Assembly (NCBI GenBank): GCA_051010055.1
Contig: JBPCVY010000053.1
Location: forward strand, 1 to 5,554
From: CAJQND01 sp051010055
GTDB taxonomy: Bacteria; Pseudomonadota; Alphaproteobacteria; Rhizobiales; CAJQND01
Length of the DNA stretch: 5,554 bases
Direction: 5' to 3'
Shown: piece after piece, positions 1 through 5,138 of the stretch
How the letters are laid out: each line of letters begins with the position of its first letter
Position numbering within the stretch: position 1 is the first letter of the stretch
Notes under the pieces: generated by a model
What the model was told of the DNA's origin: nothing
Databases searched by the model: none
Seen by the model: only the letters and a program-made list of their open reading frames with translations
Translations under genes and position numbers: made by a program

Positions 1-788
1 CCATGGAGCATTTCCTGAAATTCGTGAACTGGGACAAGGTTACCCGTGAATACAAAATCTCGCCCATTCCCGGCCAGGTGGAGACGACGGAGTTTGACTA
101 TAAGGGCGAAGATCAAATCGTTTATGAAGAAAACGATGTCACCATCCGCTCTTACCCGGCCATTCACACCGGTGATGGTTCGGTCAGCTATTCGCTTGAA
201 TATGCTGGCCTGAAAGTCTTTTTCAGCGGCGATACGGTGCCGAACAAATGGTACATCAAGTATGCGAATGGCTCAGATCTCGCCATCCATGAAACCTTCT
301 TCCCGCCGGAACAGTTCGTCAAACTTTACAACCAGCCGCCACAACTTGCCTGGCGCACCTGTTGTGAGTTCCACACCTCCGCGCAGGCGTTCGGCAAGAT
401 TATGAGCGAGGTGAAACCGCGCCACGCCGTGGCATTCCACTTCTTCAATGAAGAGGCAACGCGCTTTGCGGTTTATGAAGGCATCCGCGAGACTTATGAC
501 GGGCCGGTTTCCCTGGCAACCGACATGATGGTCTGGAACGTCACTAAGGATAAGATTACCGAACGCATGGCGGTCTCGCCCGATGATGCCTGGTCGGTGC
601 CCGGTACGGCCCAGCAGCCGCCGCCTGAGAAAGGGCGTCCCAATCCCATATCAAAGCCGATTGATGCCGGGCGCTGGGAGCCCGCATTCAGGGCCCAAGA
701 CAGGATGCTCGATGAGCATATGAAGAAGTACAATCTGGAAGACCAGGATTGGCGCCCGGCCATGTATGAGCAGATGAAAGGCGGCTGA
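1..788 (+). CDS. MBL-fold metallo-hydrolase, GntH-like (5' end outside window)
   Basis: This is the C-terminal part of a metallo-beta-lactamase-fold hydrolase. Complete codons begin at 3 and the stop is TGA at 786-788. The ATG at 3 is probably an internal Met: the first metal-binding motif of the fold (HxHxDH) is absent and must lie upstream, and family members run to roughly 350-400 residues. Counting from that Met, visible metal-site elements are H55 (AIHTGDG), the bridging Asp in SGDT (75-78), HET (96-98), H124 (FHTS) and the late His H146 (AFHFF). The pattern and the following YDGPVSLATDMMVWNVT segment resemble the family labelled guanitoxin biosynthesis hydrolase GntH, which is related to RNase Z-type MBL enzymes. 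No other guanitoxin gene is visible, so the substrate is unknown and the family name should not be read as toxin production. A Pro-rich, charged tail (about 190-261) extends past the MBL core. The gene converges with the LysR gene, leaving 4 bp between stops. Confidence 0.85.
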   Translation, partial: MEHFLKFVNWDKVTREYKISPIPGQVETTEFDYKGEDQIVYEENDVTIRSYPAIHTGDGSVSYSLEYAGLKVFFSGDTVPNKWYIKYANGSDLAIHETFFPPEQFVKLYNQPPQLAWRTCCEFHTSAQAFGKIMSEVKPRHAVAFHFFNEEATRFAVYEGIRETYDGPVSLATDMMVWNVTKDKITERMAVSPDDAWSVPGTAQQPPPEKGRPNPISKPIDAGRWEPAFRAQDRMLDEHMKKYNLEDQDWRPAMYEQMKGG

Positions 789-792
789 TTTA

Positions 793-1716
793 TCAGGGCC
801 GGCCGGTTTCACCGATTGCCGGGTCATTGGCCACCGCGTCCACCAGCCAGTTGCGGAAGGCGCGCACCTTGGGGCGCTCCAGATGCTCTTTCGGACACAC
901 AAACCAGTACCAATGCTGGGATGGGAGCACGAGATCGAACGGGTGGACCAGACGGCCTGATTTGATGTCCTCGCGCACGAGAAAGGCGCTCACCAGCGCA
1001 ACTCCCGCTCCATTTGCGGCTGCCTCAATGGCAAGGGAATCGCTGGTAACGACGGGGCCTTTCGTGGCGTCAACATCTTCAGCATCGGCCATCTTCAGCC
1101 ACATGGCCCAGTCGGGCTGGGTGCCGGCGGAAAGCCAGTCCACGTGAATGAGCGAGTGGTTGGCAAGGTCACGCGGTGCGCGCAAGGGGTGCTTGCCCTC
1201 CAGAAGGGCAGGTGAGCAAACAGGTGCGACGTCTTCCTCAACCAGTGCATCCGCATGCAAGCCGGGGAAAGGGCCTGTGCCAAAGCGCAGGGCCGCATCA
1301 ACCCCGTCGGAAGCAAAATTGGCGAGTGACAAGGTTCCATCAAGGCGCACCGTAATGTCGGGATGAAGGCTATTAAATTCCACCAGTTTGCGCACCAGCC
1401 ACTTGCCGGCGAAAACCGGCGCGGATGAAATGACAAGCGGGGCATTGTCATCAAGAGCTTCCAGCTTGCGGCAGCCTTCAGCCCACAATTCAAGCCCCTC
1501 GCTCAGGTAAGGCAGCAGCGCAGCACCCCGGTCGGTCAGCCGGATGGAACGAACCGCACGGTGAAAAAGCGGAAAGCCGAAATAATCCTCAAGCGTCTTG
1601 ATTTGATGGCTTACAGCAGCAGGAGTTACCGAAAGCTCCTCTGCAGCGGCGCTCATGCTGGCGCGGCGGCCTGCAGCTTCGAAGGCGCGCAGTGAGTTTA
1701 ACGGCGGCAGTCCCAT
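793..1716 (-). CDS. LysR-family transcriptional regulator, GcvA type
   Basis: A full-length LysR-type regulator of 307 residues, the usual family length. The N-terminal winged helix-turn-helix begins LPPLNSLRAFEAAGR and continues through SAAAEELSVTPAAVSHQIKTLED (about 22-44), which is typical of the GcvA branch. A linker helix follows to about residue 90, then a periplasmic-binding-protein-like effector domain (about 91-298). The ATG at 1714-1716 fits the family N-terminus. It has only a weak GAG Shine-Dalgarno, within TTGAGAAACA, 3 nt before the start. The gene is divergent from a 54-codon gene, and the shared region contains its TTGACA promoter and palindromic boxes at the predicted start site, so autorepression with activation of the neighbour is the likely mode. 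In Brucella and Agrobacterium, VtlR, a LysR regulator of this general kind, activates tiny protein genes and an AbcR sRNA. Whether this gene is an ortholog cannot be told here. The effector is unknown. Confidence 0.93.
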   Translation of the reverse strand: MGLPPLNSLRAFEAAGRRASMSAAAEELSVTPAAVSHQIKTLEDYFGFPLFHRAVRSIRLTDRGAALLPYLSEGLELWAEGCRKLEALDDNAPLVISSAPVFAGKWLVRKLVEFNSLHPDITVRLDGTLSLANFASDGVDAALRFGTGPFPGLHADALVEEDVAPVCSPALLEGKHPLRAPRDLANHSLIHVDWLSAGTQPDWAMWLKMADAEDVDATKGPVVTSDSLAIEAAANGAGVALVSAFLVREDIKSGRLVHPFDLVLPSQHWYWFVCPKEHLERPKVRAFRNWLVDAVANDPAIGETGRP

Positions 1717-1734
1717 AACTGTTTCTCAAACATA

Positions 1735-1748
1735 TTAGAATTTCTAAA
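1735..1748. promoter_or_regulatory. LysR-box palindrome (proximal operator)
   Basis: A perfect inverted repeat, TTAGAA-T-TTCTAA (1735-1747), with a following A that extends the match to the second copy. It sits over the predicted transcription start of the LysR gene and centred about 65 bp upstream of the predicted start of the divergent small gene. That is the classic recognition-site position for a LysR activator that also represses itself. The 12-mer AGAATTTCTAAA (1737-1748) recurs at 1825-1836, and the 8-mer ATATTAGA (1732-1739) recurs at 1795-1802. Confidence 0.65.
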
Positions 1749-1777
1749 TTATCACGTGAAGACTTCTCGTTTGTCAA
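1748..1777 (-). promoter_or_regulatory. sigma-70-type promoter of the LysR gene
   Basis: On the minus strand, a perfect TTGACA (-35, 1777-1772) lies 18 bp from GATAAT (-10, 1753-1748, 5 of 6 to consensus). Transcription would start near 1741, inside the TTAGAATTTCTAA palindrome, leaving a leader of about 25 nt. Its -35 box overlaps the -35 box of the opposing promoter, so polymerase binding to the two may be mutually exclusive. Confidence 0.6.
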
Positions 1778-1799
1778 TGGCAGTTAATAGGACGATATT
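1771..1799 (+). promoter_or_regulatory. promoter of the 54-codon gene
   Basis: TTGTCA (1771-1776, 5 of 6) is followed after 17 bp by GATATT (1794-1799, 4 of 6). The start would fall near 1806, giving a 5' leader of about 43 nt. The -10 box is weaker than that of the opposing LysR promoter, as expected for a promoter that needs an activator. It overlaps a further box half (ATATTAGA, 1795-1802). Confidence 0.5.
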
Positions 1800-1824
1800 A
1801 GATTCAACGCGAGAAAGTCACACA

Positions 1825-1836
1825 AGAATTTCTAAA
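1825..1836. promoter_or_regulatory. second copy of the LysR-box sequence, in the 5' leader
   Basis: AGAATTTCTAAA here is identical to 1737-1748, exactly 88 bp away. It lies about 20-31 nt after the predicted start of the small gene's transcript and overlaps the first bases of its Shine-Dalgarno. A downstream operator of this kind could allow DNA looping or block elongation. The sequence also belongs to the leader RNA. Confidence 0.45.
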
Positions 1837-1848
1837 AGGATGAGAACA

Positions 1849-2013
1849 ATGAACCCTTATGCATTCGCAAACCTGACAAACCCGTCTGTGTTGCCTGACT
1901 GGCGCCTGGCCCAATCCGGACACCAGGGCGTTGAAACCGGCTATTCCCTGAGCCGCGCAGTCTACCGACTGGTTTCCTATTTTGACCGCTTCACGTCCCG
2001 TGGTGAGAGTTAA
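1849..2013 (+). CDS. small hypothetical protein, 54 aa, divergent from LysR
   Basis: A short gene encoding MNPYAFANLTNPSVLPDWRL and a further 34 residues, ending in TAA at 2011-2013. Support is good for its size: an AAAAGGA Shine-Dalgarno (1834-1840) sits 8 nt before the ATG, a promoter lies upstream, and a strong intrinsic terminator starts 18 nt after the stop. An earlier in-frame ATG at 1840 overlaps the Shine-Dalgarno and is a poor start. There is no signal peptide and no hydrophobic span. The C-terminal part (YSLSRAVYRLVSYFDRFTSR) should form a basic amphipathic helix. I do not recognise the family. It does not show the usual DUF1127 core, although tiny DUF1127 proteins are typical targets of LysR regulators of this kind in rhizobia and Brucella. 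Its function is unknown. Control by the divergent LysR regulator is inferred from the operator layout. Confidence 0.75.
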   Translation: MNPYAFANLTNPSVLPDWRLAQSGHQGVETGYSLSRAVYRLVSYFDRFTSRGES

Positions 2014-2030
2014 GCGCCAAAGCAAACTTC

Positions 2031-2056
2031 AGGAGCCGCTCTGCGGCTCCTTTTTT
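2031..2056 (+). terminator. intrinsic terminator of the small gene
   Basis: The GC-rich stem GGAGCCGC / GCGGCTCC (2032-2039 and 2043-2050) has a TCT loop and runs straight into six T residues (2051-2056). An A-T pair can extend the stem. It defines a transcript of about 250 nt from 1806. Confidence 0.92.
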
Positions 2057-2113
2057 CAAATACACAATATTGACGCTGGTAAGCGAAAATAACCCGTGAA
2101 CTGGCTCCAACTT

Positions 2114-2136
2114 TCATGTAAACATCGTTTACATGA
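2114..2136. promoter_or_regulatory. TetR-type operator overlapping the tetR start codon
   Basis: A perfect inverted repeat with 10-bp arms, TCATGTAAAC (2114-2123) and GTTTACATGA (2127-2136), spaced by ATC. The right arm contains the ATG start codon (2133-2135) of the TetR-family gene. Its size, symmetry and position are as expected for an autoregulatory TetR operator: a bound dimer pair would block transcription initiation. The left arm also creates a start-stop ATGTAA at 2116-2121. Confidence 0.8.
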
Positions 2137-2759
2137 GTTGGCACCGAAAATCAGGCCGCGGGTATCATCATGGCAACCTGCGCGAGGCGCTTATCGAGGC
2201 GGCCCTAGACCTTATCGGCGATAAAGGGGTGGCCGGTTTGACCTTTGCCGAGGCGGCCCGCAAGGCAGGCGTCAGCCCGGCGGCGCCCTACCGCCATTTC
2301 AAAGACCGTGATGCACTTTTGGCCGATGTGGCGACCAAGGGCTACATTGCATTTGATAAAGCACTCAAGAAGGCCTGGAACGACGGCAAACCTGATGCGT
2401 TGAATGCACTCCAGAATGTCGGCAAGGCATATCTGGAGTTTGCCCGCAATGAGCCTGCCTTTTATTCCGCCATGTTTGAATCCGGCCTGCAACCCCCGGA
2501 ATACCAAGAATTACGGCAAGCTGCAGATGGTGCGTTCGACACATTGCGCACTGCAGTTGCAGTTCTTATATCTGAGGTGCCATCTGATCCAAAACCGCCC
2601 GCATTCATGATGGCGCTGCACATTTGGGCGATGAGCCACGGCATTTCCTCGCTGTTTAACCGCGGTGATGGAGCCAGCAGGCGCCAGCCCATTGAACCGG
2701 ATGAGCTTTTGGAGGCCAACCTGCTTATCTACTTGCGCGGGCTCGGCATGCAGGTTTAG
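2133..2759 (+). CDS. TetR/AcrR-family regulator with WHG-type C-terminal domain
   Basis: A 208-residue one-component repressor. The N-terminal DNA-binding domain begins RGYHHGNLREALIEAALDLI, and its helix-turn-helix covers TFAEAARKAGVSPAAPYRHF (37-56) followed by KDRDALL. The C-terminal ligand-binding and dimerisation half carries W165 and H169-G170 in IWAMSHGISSLF, the signature of the WHG (TetR_C_33) domain. The start at 2133 fits the family, in which RGYHHG comes within about 10 residues of the N-terminus. There is no Shine-Dalgarno upstream and the ATG sits in the operator, so the mRNA may be leaderless or nearly so. A convincing -35/-10 pair is not evident; TTGACG at 2070-2075 has no good partner. 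The gene sits alone between terminated neighbours. The downstream DUF2852 gene has its own promoter, so the regulator's target other than itself is not identified. The ligand is unknown. Confidence 0.93.
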   Translation: MSWHRKSGRGYHHGNLREALIEAALDLIGDKGVAGLTFAEAARKAGVSPAAPYRHFKDRDALLADVATKGYIAFDKALKKAWNDGKPDALNALQNVGKAYLEFARNEPAFYSAMFESGLQPPEYQELRQAADGAFDTLRTAVAVLISEVPSDPKPPAFMMALHIWAMSHGISSLFNRGDGASRRQPIEPDELLEANLLIYLRGLGMQV

Positions 2760-2813
2760 GGGCGCTACGCCACCGGCGCTTTTGGAGTACGCCAAAATCC
2801 AAATCAAACTCTC

Positions 2814-2843
2814 TTGACATTTAGGCCATGAGTACCCAATTAT
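2814..2843 (+). promoter_or_regulatory. promoter of the DUF2852 gene
   Basis: A perfect TTGACA (2814-2819) is followed after 18 bp by AATTAT (2838-2843, 4 of 6). Transcription would start near 2850, downstream of the GTG at 2844. This argues against that codon as the translation start of the following gene. Confidence 0.55.
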
Positions 2844-2867
2844 GTGAATGTGAATAACATTAACATT
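2844..2867. repeat. tandem hexamer element (GTGAAT)2(AACATT)2
   Basis: Two exact tandem hexamers, GTGAAT twice (2844-2855), abut two more, AACATT twice (2856-2867). Together they form an imperfect inverted repeat: TATGTGAATGT (2841-2851) and ACATTAACATT (2857-2867) match at 9 of 11 pairs across a 5-nt spacer. It lies at the predicted transcription start, so an operator is plausible. No binding protein is identified. Confidence 0.5.
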
Positions 2868-2879
2868 GAGAAACACCAA

Positions 2880-3362
2880 ATGGGTAAGGATATGACCATC
2901 GTTGAACGCATCGATGAGTATGGCAAGCCGGCCTGGATCACCCTCATGATCCTGAGTTTCGTGGTTTTCTGGCCCCTTGGCCTTTTCATCCTTGGATATA
3001 TGCTATGGAGTGGACGTATGAGATGCTGGAGTAACGGCAAGGTGGCAGCCTATGACAGCCATGGAAAATCCCCGCGCGGGCCAGGCCGCTGGCAGCGCCC
3101 GATGAAATTCGCAACCTCAAGCGGCAATGCCGCCTTTGACGAATATCGCGAGGAAACCCTGCGCCGGCTCGAAGAAGAGCAGGAAGAGTTCAAGTCTTTC
3201 ATGGAACGCCTGCGCCAGGCCCGCGACAAGGCCGAGTTCGACCAGTTCATGGCCGATCGTGCCAAATCCGCAGATGTTACCGACGTGGAAGATGTCGAAG
3301 ACGTCACCGAAAAGCCGGCCAAAGGCAAAGGCCGCGGCAAGGGCGGAAAAGCCAGCGCGTAA
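2880..3362 (+). CDS. DUF2852 family membrane-anchored protein
   Basis: A 160-residue protein of the DUF2852 family, typical of alphaproteobacteria and of unknown function. One transmembrane helix is clear at about 18-43 (AWITLMILSFVVFWPLGLFI). A short basic linker (RGPGRWQRPMKF) leads to the family's conserved helical segment NAAFDEYREETLRRLEEEQE and on to KAEFDQFMADR (83-127), which is charged and probably coiled-coil. The tail has an acidic repeat (DVTDVEDVEDV) and then a Lys/Gly-rich end (KGKGRGKGGKA) that could bind nucleic acid or anionic surfaces. I place the start at ATG 2880: it follows TTGAGAAACA, the same 10-mer that precedes the LysR start. The ATG at 2892 has AAGGA only 1 nt away, and the GTG at 2844 lies upstream of the predicted transcript start. 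It has its own promoter and terminator and so is monocistronic. Confidence 0.85.
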   Translation: MGKDMTIVERIDEYGKPAWITLMILSFVVFWPLGLFILGYMLWSGRMRCWSNGKVAAYDSHGKSPRGPGRWQRPMKFATSSGNAAFDEYREETLRRLEEEQEEFKSFMERLRQARDKAEFDQFMADRAKSADVTDVEDVEDVTEKPAKGKGRGKGGKASA

Positions 3363-3397
3363 CGCTGCAGCTCTTAACCGAATTCGAACACCAACTA

Positions 3398-3425
3398 GGG
3401 CGCCATAAACAGGCGCCCATTTTTT
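3398..3425 (+). terminator. intrinsic terminator of the DUF2852 gene
   Basis: The stem GGGCGCC (3398-3404) / GGCGCCC (3412-3418) has a 7-nt loop, then A and six T residues (3420-3425). It lies 35 nt after the stop codon and isolates this gene from the YHS gene. Confidence 0.9.
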
Positions 3426-3477
3426 ATGTGACTTTTTCTGGTTGAAAAGAATGCCATCACCACACGCTCACGCTGAT

Positions 3478-3523
3478 TTGGTTCGCAGTTTATTGCGTGC
3501 GGTAATATGTGTGCCGGAACCAA
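3478..3523 (+). promoter_or_regulatory. possible promoter/operator of the YHS-protein gene
   Basis: A 7-bp inverted repeat, TTGGTTC (3478-3484) and GAACCAA (3517-3523), brackets a -10-like TAATAT (3503-3508). The left arm could double as a weak -35 (TTGGTT, 19-bp spacing). Nothing better is visible between the upstream terminator and the gene. Neither element is strong on its own. Confidence 0.3.
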
Positions 3524-3571
3524 TGATCTACTCATCGAGTCCTGGCCCTAAAACCCTGGAGCTTTGAAGAC

Positions 3572-4078
3572 ATGAGCACCCGCCCCCGTTTTGATTCAGA
3601 ATTCAGGCCCACCCGCCGCGCGTTGTTGGGCTCGGCGATTGCCCTTGCTACAGCCGCAGCCGTTAGCCCGCTTGTAACCGGGCCGGCCTTTGCCAAAAAA
3701 CCGTCCATCTACACCGGAATTGTGCGCGGCACCGCCGTTGGCGGCTATGACCCAGTGGCTTATTTCAAGGCCGGGCGCGCGGTGAAGGGCTCAAAGAACT
3801 TCTCAACCAAATACAGGGGCGTGAACTGGCGGTTTTCATCTGCGGAAAACCTTGCCGCGTTCAAGGCGTCACCGAGGCGCTATGCCCCTGCCTTTGGCGG
3901 CTATTGCGCCTGGGCGGTTTCGCAAGGCTATACGGCTAAGGGCGACCCGCGCCATTGGAACATTGTCGGCGGCAAGCTTTACCTCAACTATTCCAGGGGC
4001 GTTAAAGCCAAGTGGTCAAAAGACAAGTCCGGCAATATCAGAAAGGGCAATGCAAACTGGCCGGGCGTTTTGAACTAG
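3572..4078 (+). CDS. Tat-exported YHS-domain protein, Cys form of the (seleno)protein family
   Basis: A 168-residue exported protein. The N-terminus is a twin-arginine signal: TRRALLG at 14-20, a hydrophobic Ala-rich stretch (about 21-37), and a likely cleavage after AFA (39-41). The mature part is a YHS-like domain of the group annotated as YHS domain-containing (seleno)protein. It shows AVGGYDPVAYF (55-65), then FGGYCAWAVSQGYTAKGDP (109-125) and WNIVGGKLYLNYS (129-141), and ends with a WP motif (163-164). Some homologs have Sec in GGYUA. Here residue 112 is an ordinary Cys (TGC, 3905-3907), so no selenocysteine machinery is needed. YHS domains are thought to bind metal or redox cofactors, but the role of this periplasmic group is unknown. 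Tat export fits folding or cofactor loading in the cytoplasm. The start is set by GGAG (3558-3561), 10 nt before the ATG, and by the complete Tat motif. It stands alone between a terminator and a gene-poor stretch. Confidence 0.88.
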   Translation: MSTRPRFDSEFRPTRRALLGSAIALATAAAVSPLVTGPAFAKKPSIYTGIVRGTAVGGYDPVAYFKAGRAVKGSKNFSTKYRGVNWRFSSAENLAAFKASPRRYAPAFGGYCAWAVSQGYTAKGDPRHWNIVGGKLYLNYSRGVKAKWSKDKSGNIRKGNANWPGVLN

Positions 4079-4453
4079 GCCTGGTCGACAACCGTCATAA
4101 TTTCCAAAACGTGCCCGCTGCTTGCTGCCCGCTCTTTGATGTTTAAGACGGGCAGCCATGCTGCTTCATAAAAGCCAAATTCCGTTTGATAGATTCGGTG
4201 AGCCGTCGATGATCATACATGGGCCGGCGAGCTAACCCGATTGGACCTCTTGTTCAAATCATCATTAGCAAGCATGCTGGTGCGTGTTTAAGGGCCGGGA
4301 TAATTTTCGCGCATTTGGAACGTTTACATGTCCGGCCTTTCCAAAAAACTCATTATTTTCATTGGGTTATCAATCAATCATCTTTTTTGAGATGCAGGCG
4401 CCAGCAGCGTTTGAGCTAATGAATTCTTCTGGCATGAAGGCGATCGCTATCGA
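4079..4453. other. 375-bp stretch without a convincing gene
   Basis: No reading frame here has a start with a good Shine-Dalgarno, a familiar motif or natural composition. The short open frames that cross it on the + strand (from 4219 and 4284) look like noise. From about 4280 the DNA is visibly richer in A+T than the neighbouring genes, with a triple ATCA repeat at 4369-4380 and several A and T runs. The only structure I see is the stem-loop at 4124-4156. It may contain the promoter of the broken gene that follows, but no -35/-10 pair with proper spacing is apparent. Decayed sequence is possible. Confidence 0.5.
4124..4156 (+). other. 8-bp stem-loop downstream of the YHS gene
   Basis: GCTGCCCG (4124-4131) and CGGGCAGC (4149-4156) are perfect inverted repeats with a 17-nt loop, 45 nt after the YHS stop. 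No T-run follows, so it is not a classical intrinsic terminator. It might protect the 3' end of the YHS mRNA. A competing hairpin, GCAGC-CAT-GCTGC (4152-4164), shares its right arm. Confidence 0.35.
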
Positions 4454-5118
4454 ATGGCTGAACTTGACAGCGCTGAGAAAATCCTCGGTAAGAAACGTTT
4501 CAGCGAGTATCAGAATTTCTTACGCCAGAAGGAGTGCCGCCAGGCCATGTCCCTGTTGAACAAGGGATTTGTTGAGTACTACCCACAATATGAACACGCG
4601 AGGGAAAATGATGGGCGTGAATATTTCGACTGGGTGGCCCAAGTGGTGCGGGTGATATCTCCGGCTCTTCAATTATGCAGCTCTAAAGAACAATTGACCA
4701 AGCTTGAGGAATCTCTCGCCGGAAAGCCATCCCCCATCGGAACCTACCGTCTTGGGTCACGCACGGGAGAGAGAGCCGGAGGGCTATTTCGGAGACTGGC
4801 AATTTCGTGACCTCATCATAAGCAGTATTTTTCGCTTGGCAGAAGATGGATACCATCCTGCACTCCCAGTGCTTGCGAAACTTTATGAGCGTGGTGATGT
4901 TTTCGAAGCGGGTCCGGAACCGGAAAATTATCTGCTGAAACGGGCCTTTCACTTCAATGTAGATTGTGAAGGCCTCAAGCCGCGCATCGCAGAGCTGGAA
5001 AATCTGATCCCCCAAAGACATGCAGGTATATCTCACAGTCCGTGGGCGAATTGAAGAACTCGATCTCAAACTGTTGGCTCAGGAGCTGGTATTCTCGGAC
5101 GGAAAAAGTGGCAATTAG
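4454..5118 (+). pseudogene. uncharacterised protein gene broken by two +1 frameshifts
   Basis: I do not recognise the product. Three successive frames join into one coherent reading. The first starts at ATG 4454 (AAGG at 4437-4440, spacing a long 13 nt) and is natural up to KLEESLAGKPSP. The second carries GYFGDWQFRDLII, then FRLAEDGYHPALPVLAKLYE, to PRIAELENLIP. The third carries KDMQVYLTVRGRIEELDLKL and ends with TAG at 5116-5118. Dropping one C from CCCCC at 4731-4735 and one from CCCCC at 5009-5013 restores a single 220-codon frame. Frame constraints place the shifts within 4698-4807 and 5008-5051, and each interval contains one of these C runs. The reconstructed protein is soluble, helical and charged, with no signal peptide. 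The segment ALPVLAKLYERGDVFEAGPE loosely resembles a Sel1/TPR helix pair. It converges on the ArsR gene with 20 bp between. Sequencing error and real decay are both possible. Confidence 0.65.
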
Positions 5119-5138
5119 GCCCTGCGGCGGGCGATGGT

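Noticed and set aside
1..788. A guanitoxin biosynthetic cluster implied by the GntH-like hydrolase.
   Set aside because: No other pathway gene is in the window, and GntH-like MBL proteins are spread more widely than the toxin; only a family resemblance is claimed.
2780..2797. TTTTGG / CCAAAA inverted repeat after the TetR stop as a terminator.
   Set aside because: The stem is short and A/T-rich and no T-run follows; the GGCG-CTA-CGCC hairpin just before it is only 4 bp. No terminator is called for the TetR gene.
2844..2846. GTG at 2844 as the start of the DUF2852 gene.
   Set aside because: It lies at or before the predicted transcript start, has no Shine-Dalgarno, and would add a VNVNNINI segment that comes from the tandem hexamers.
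3516..3540. GGAAC at 3516-3520 as an EcfG-type general stress promoter for the YHS gene.
   Set aside because: The expected CGTT box 16-17 bp downstream is absent.
4226..4275. A tRNA-like patch: GTTCAAATC around 4253-4261, resembling a T-loop, after GGCCGGCGAGC.
   Set aside because: The flanking bases do not pair into a T-stem, and no acceptor stem or anticodon arm can be drawn.
4321..4330. CGTTTACATG, identical to the right half of the TetR palindrome at 2126-2135, as a second TetR operator.
   Set aside because: There is no matching left arm at the right distance (4310-4318 does not resemble CATGTAAAC) and no convincing promoter next to it; probably chance.
4683..5069. A 128-codon open frame on the minus strand opposite the frameshifted gene.
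   Set aside because: The residue pattern is unnatural, there is no ribosome-binding site, and the + strand frames give much more protein-like sequence.
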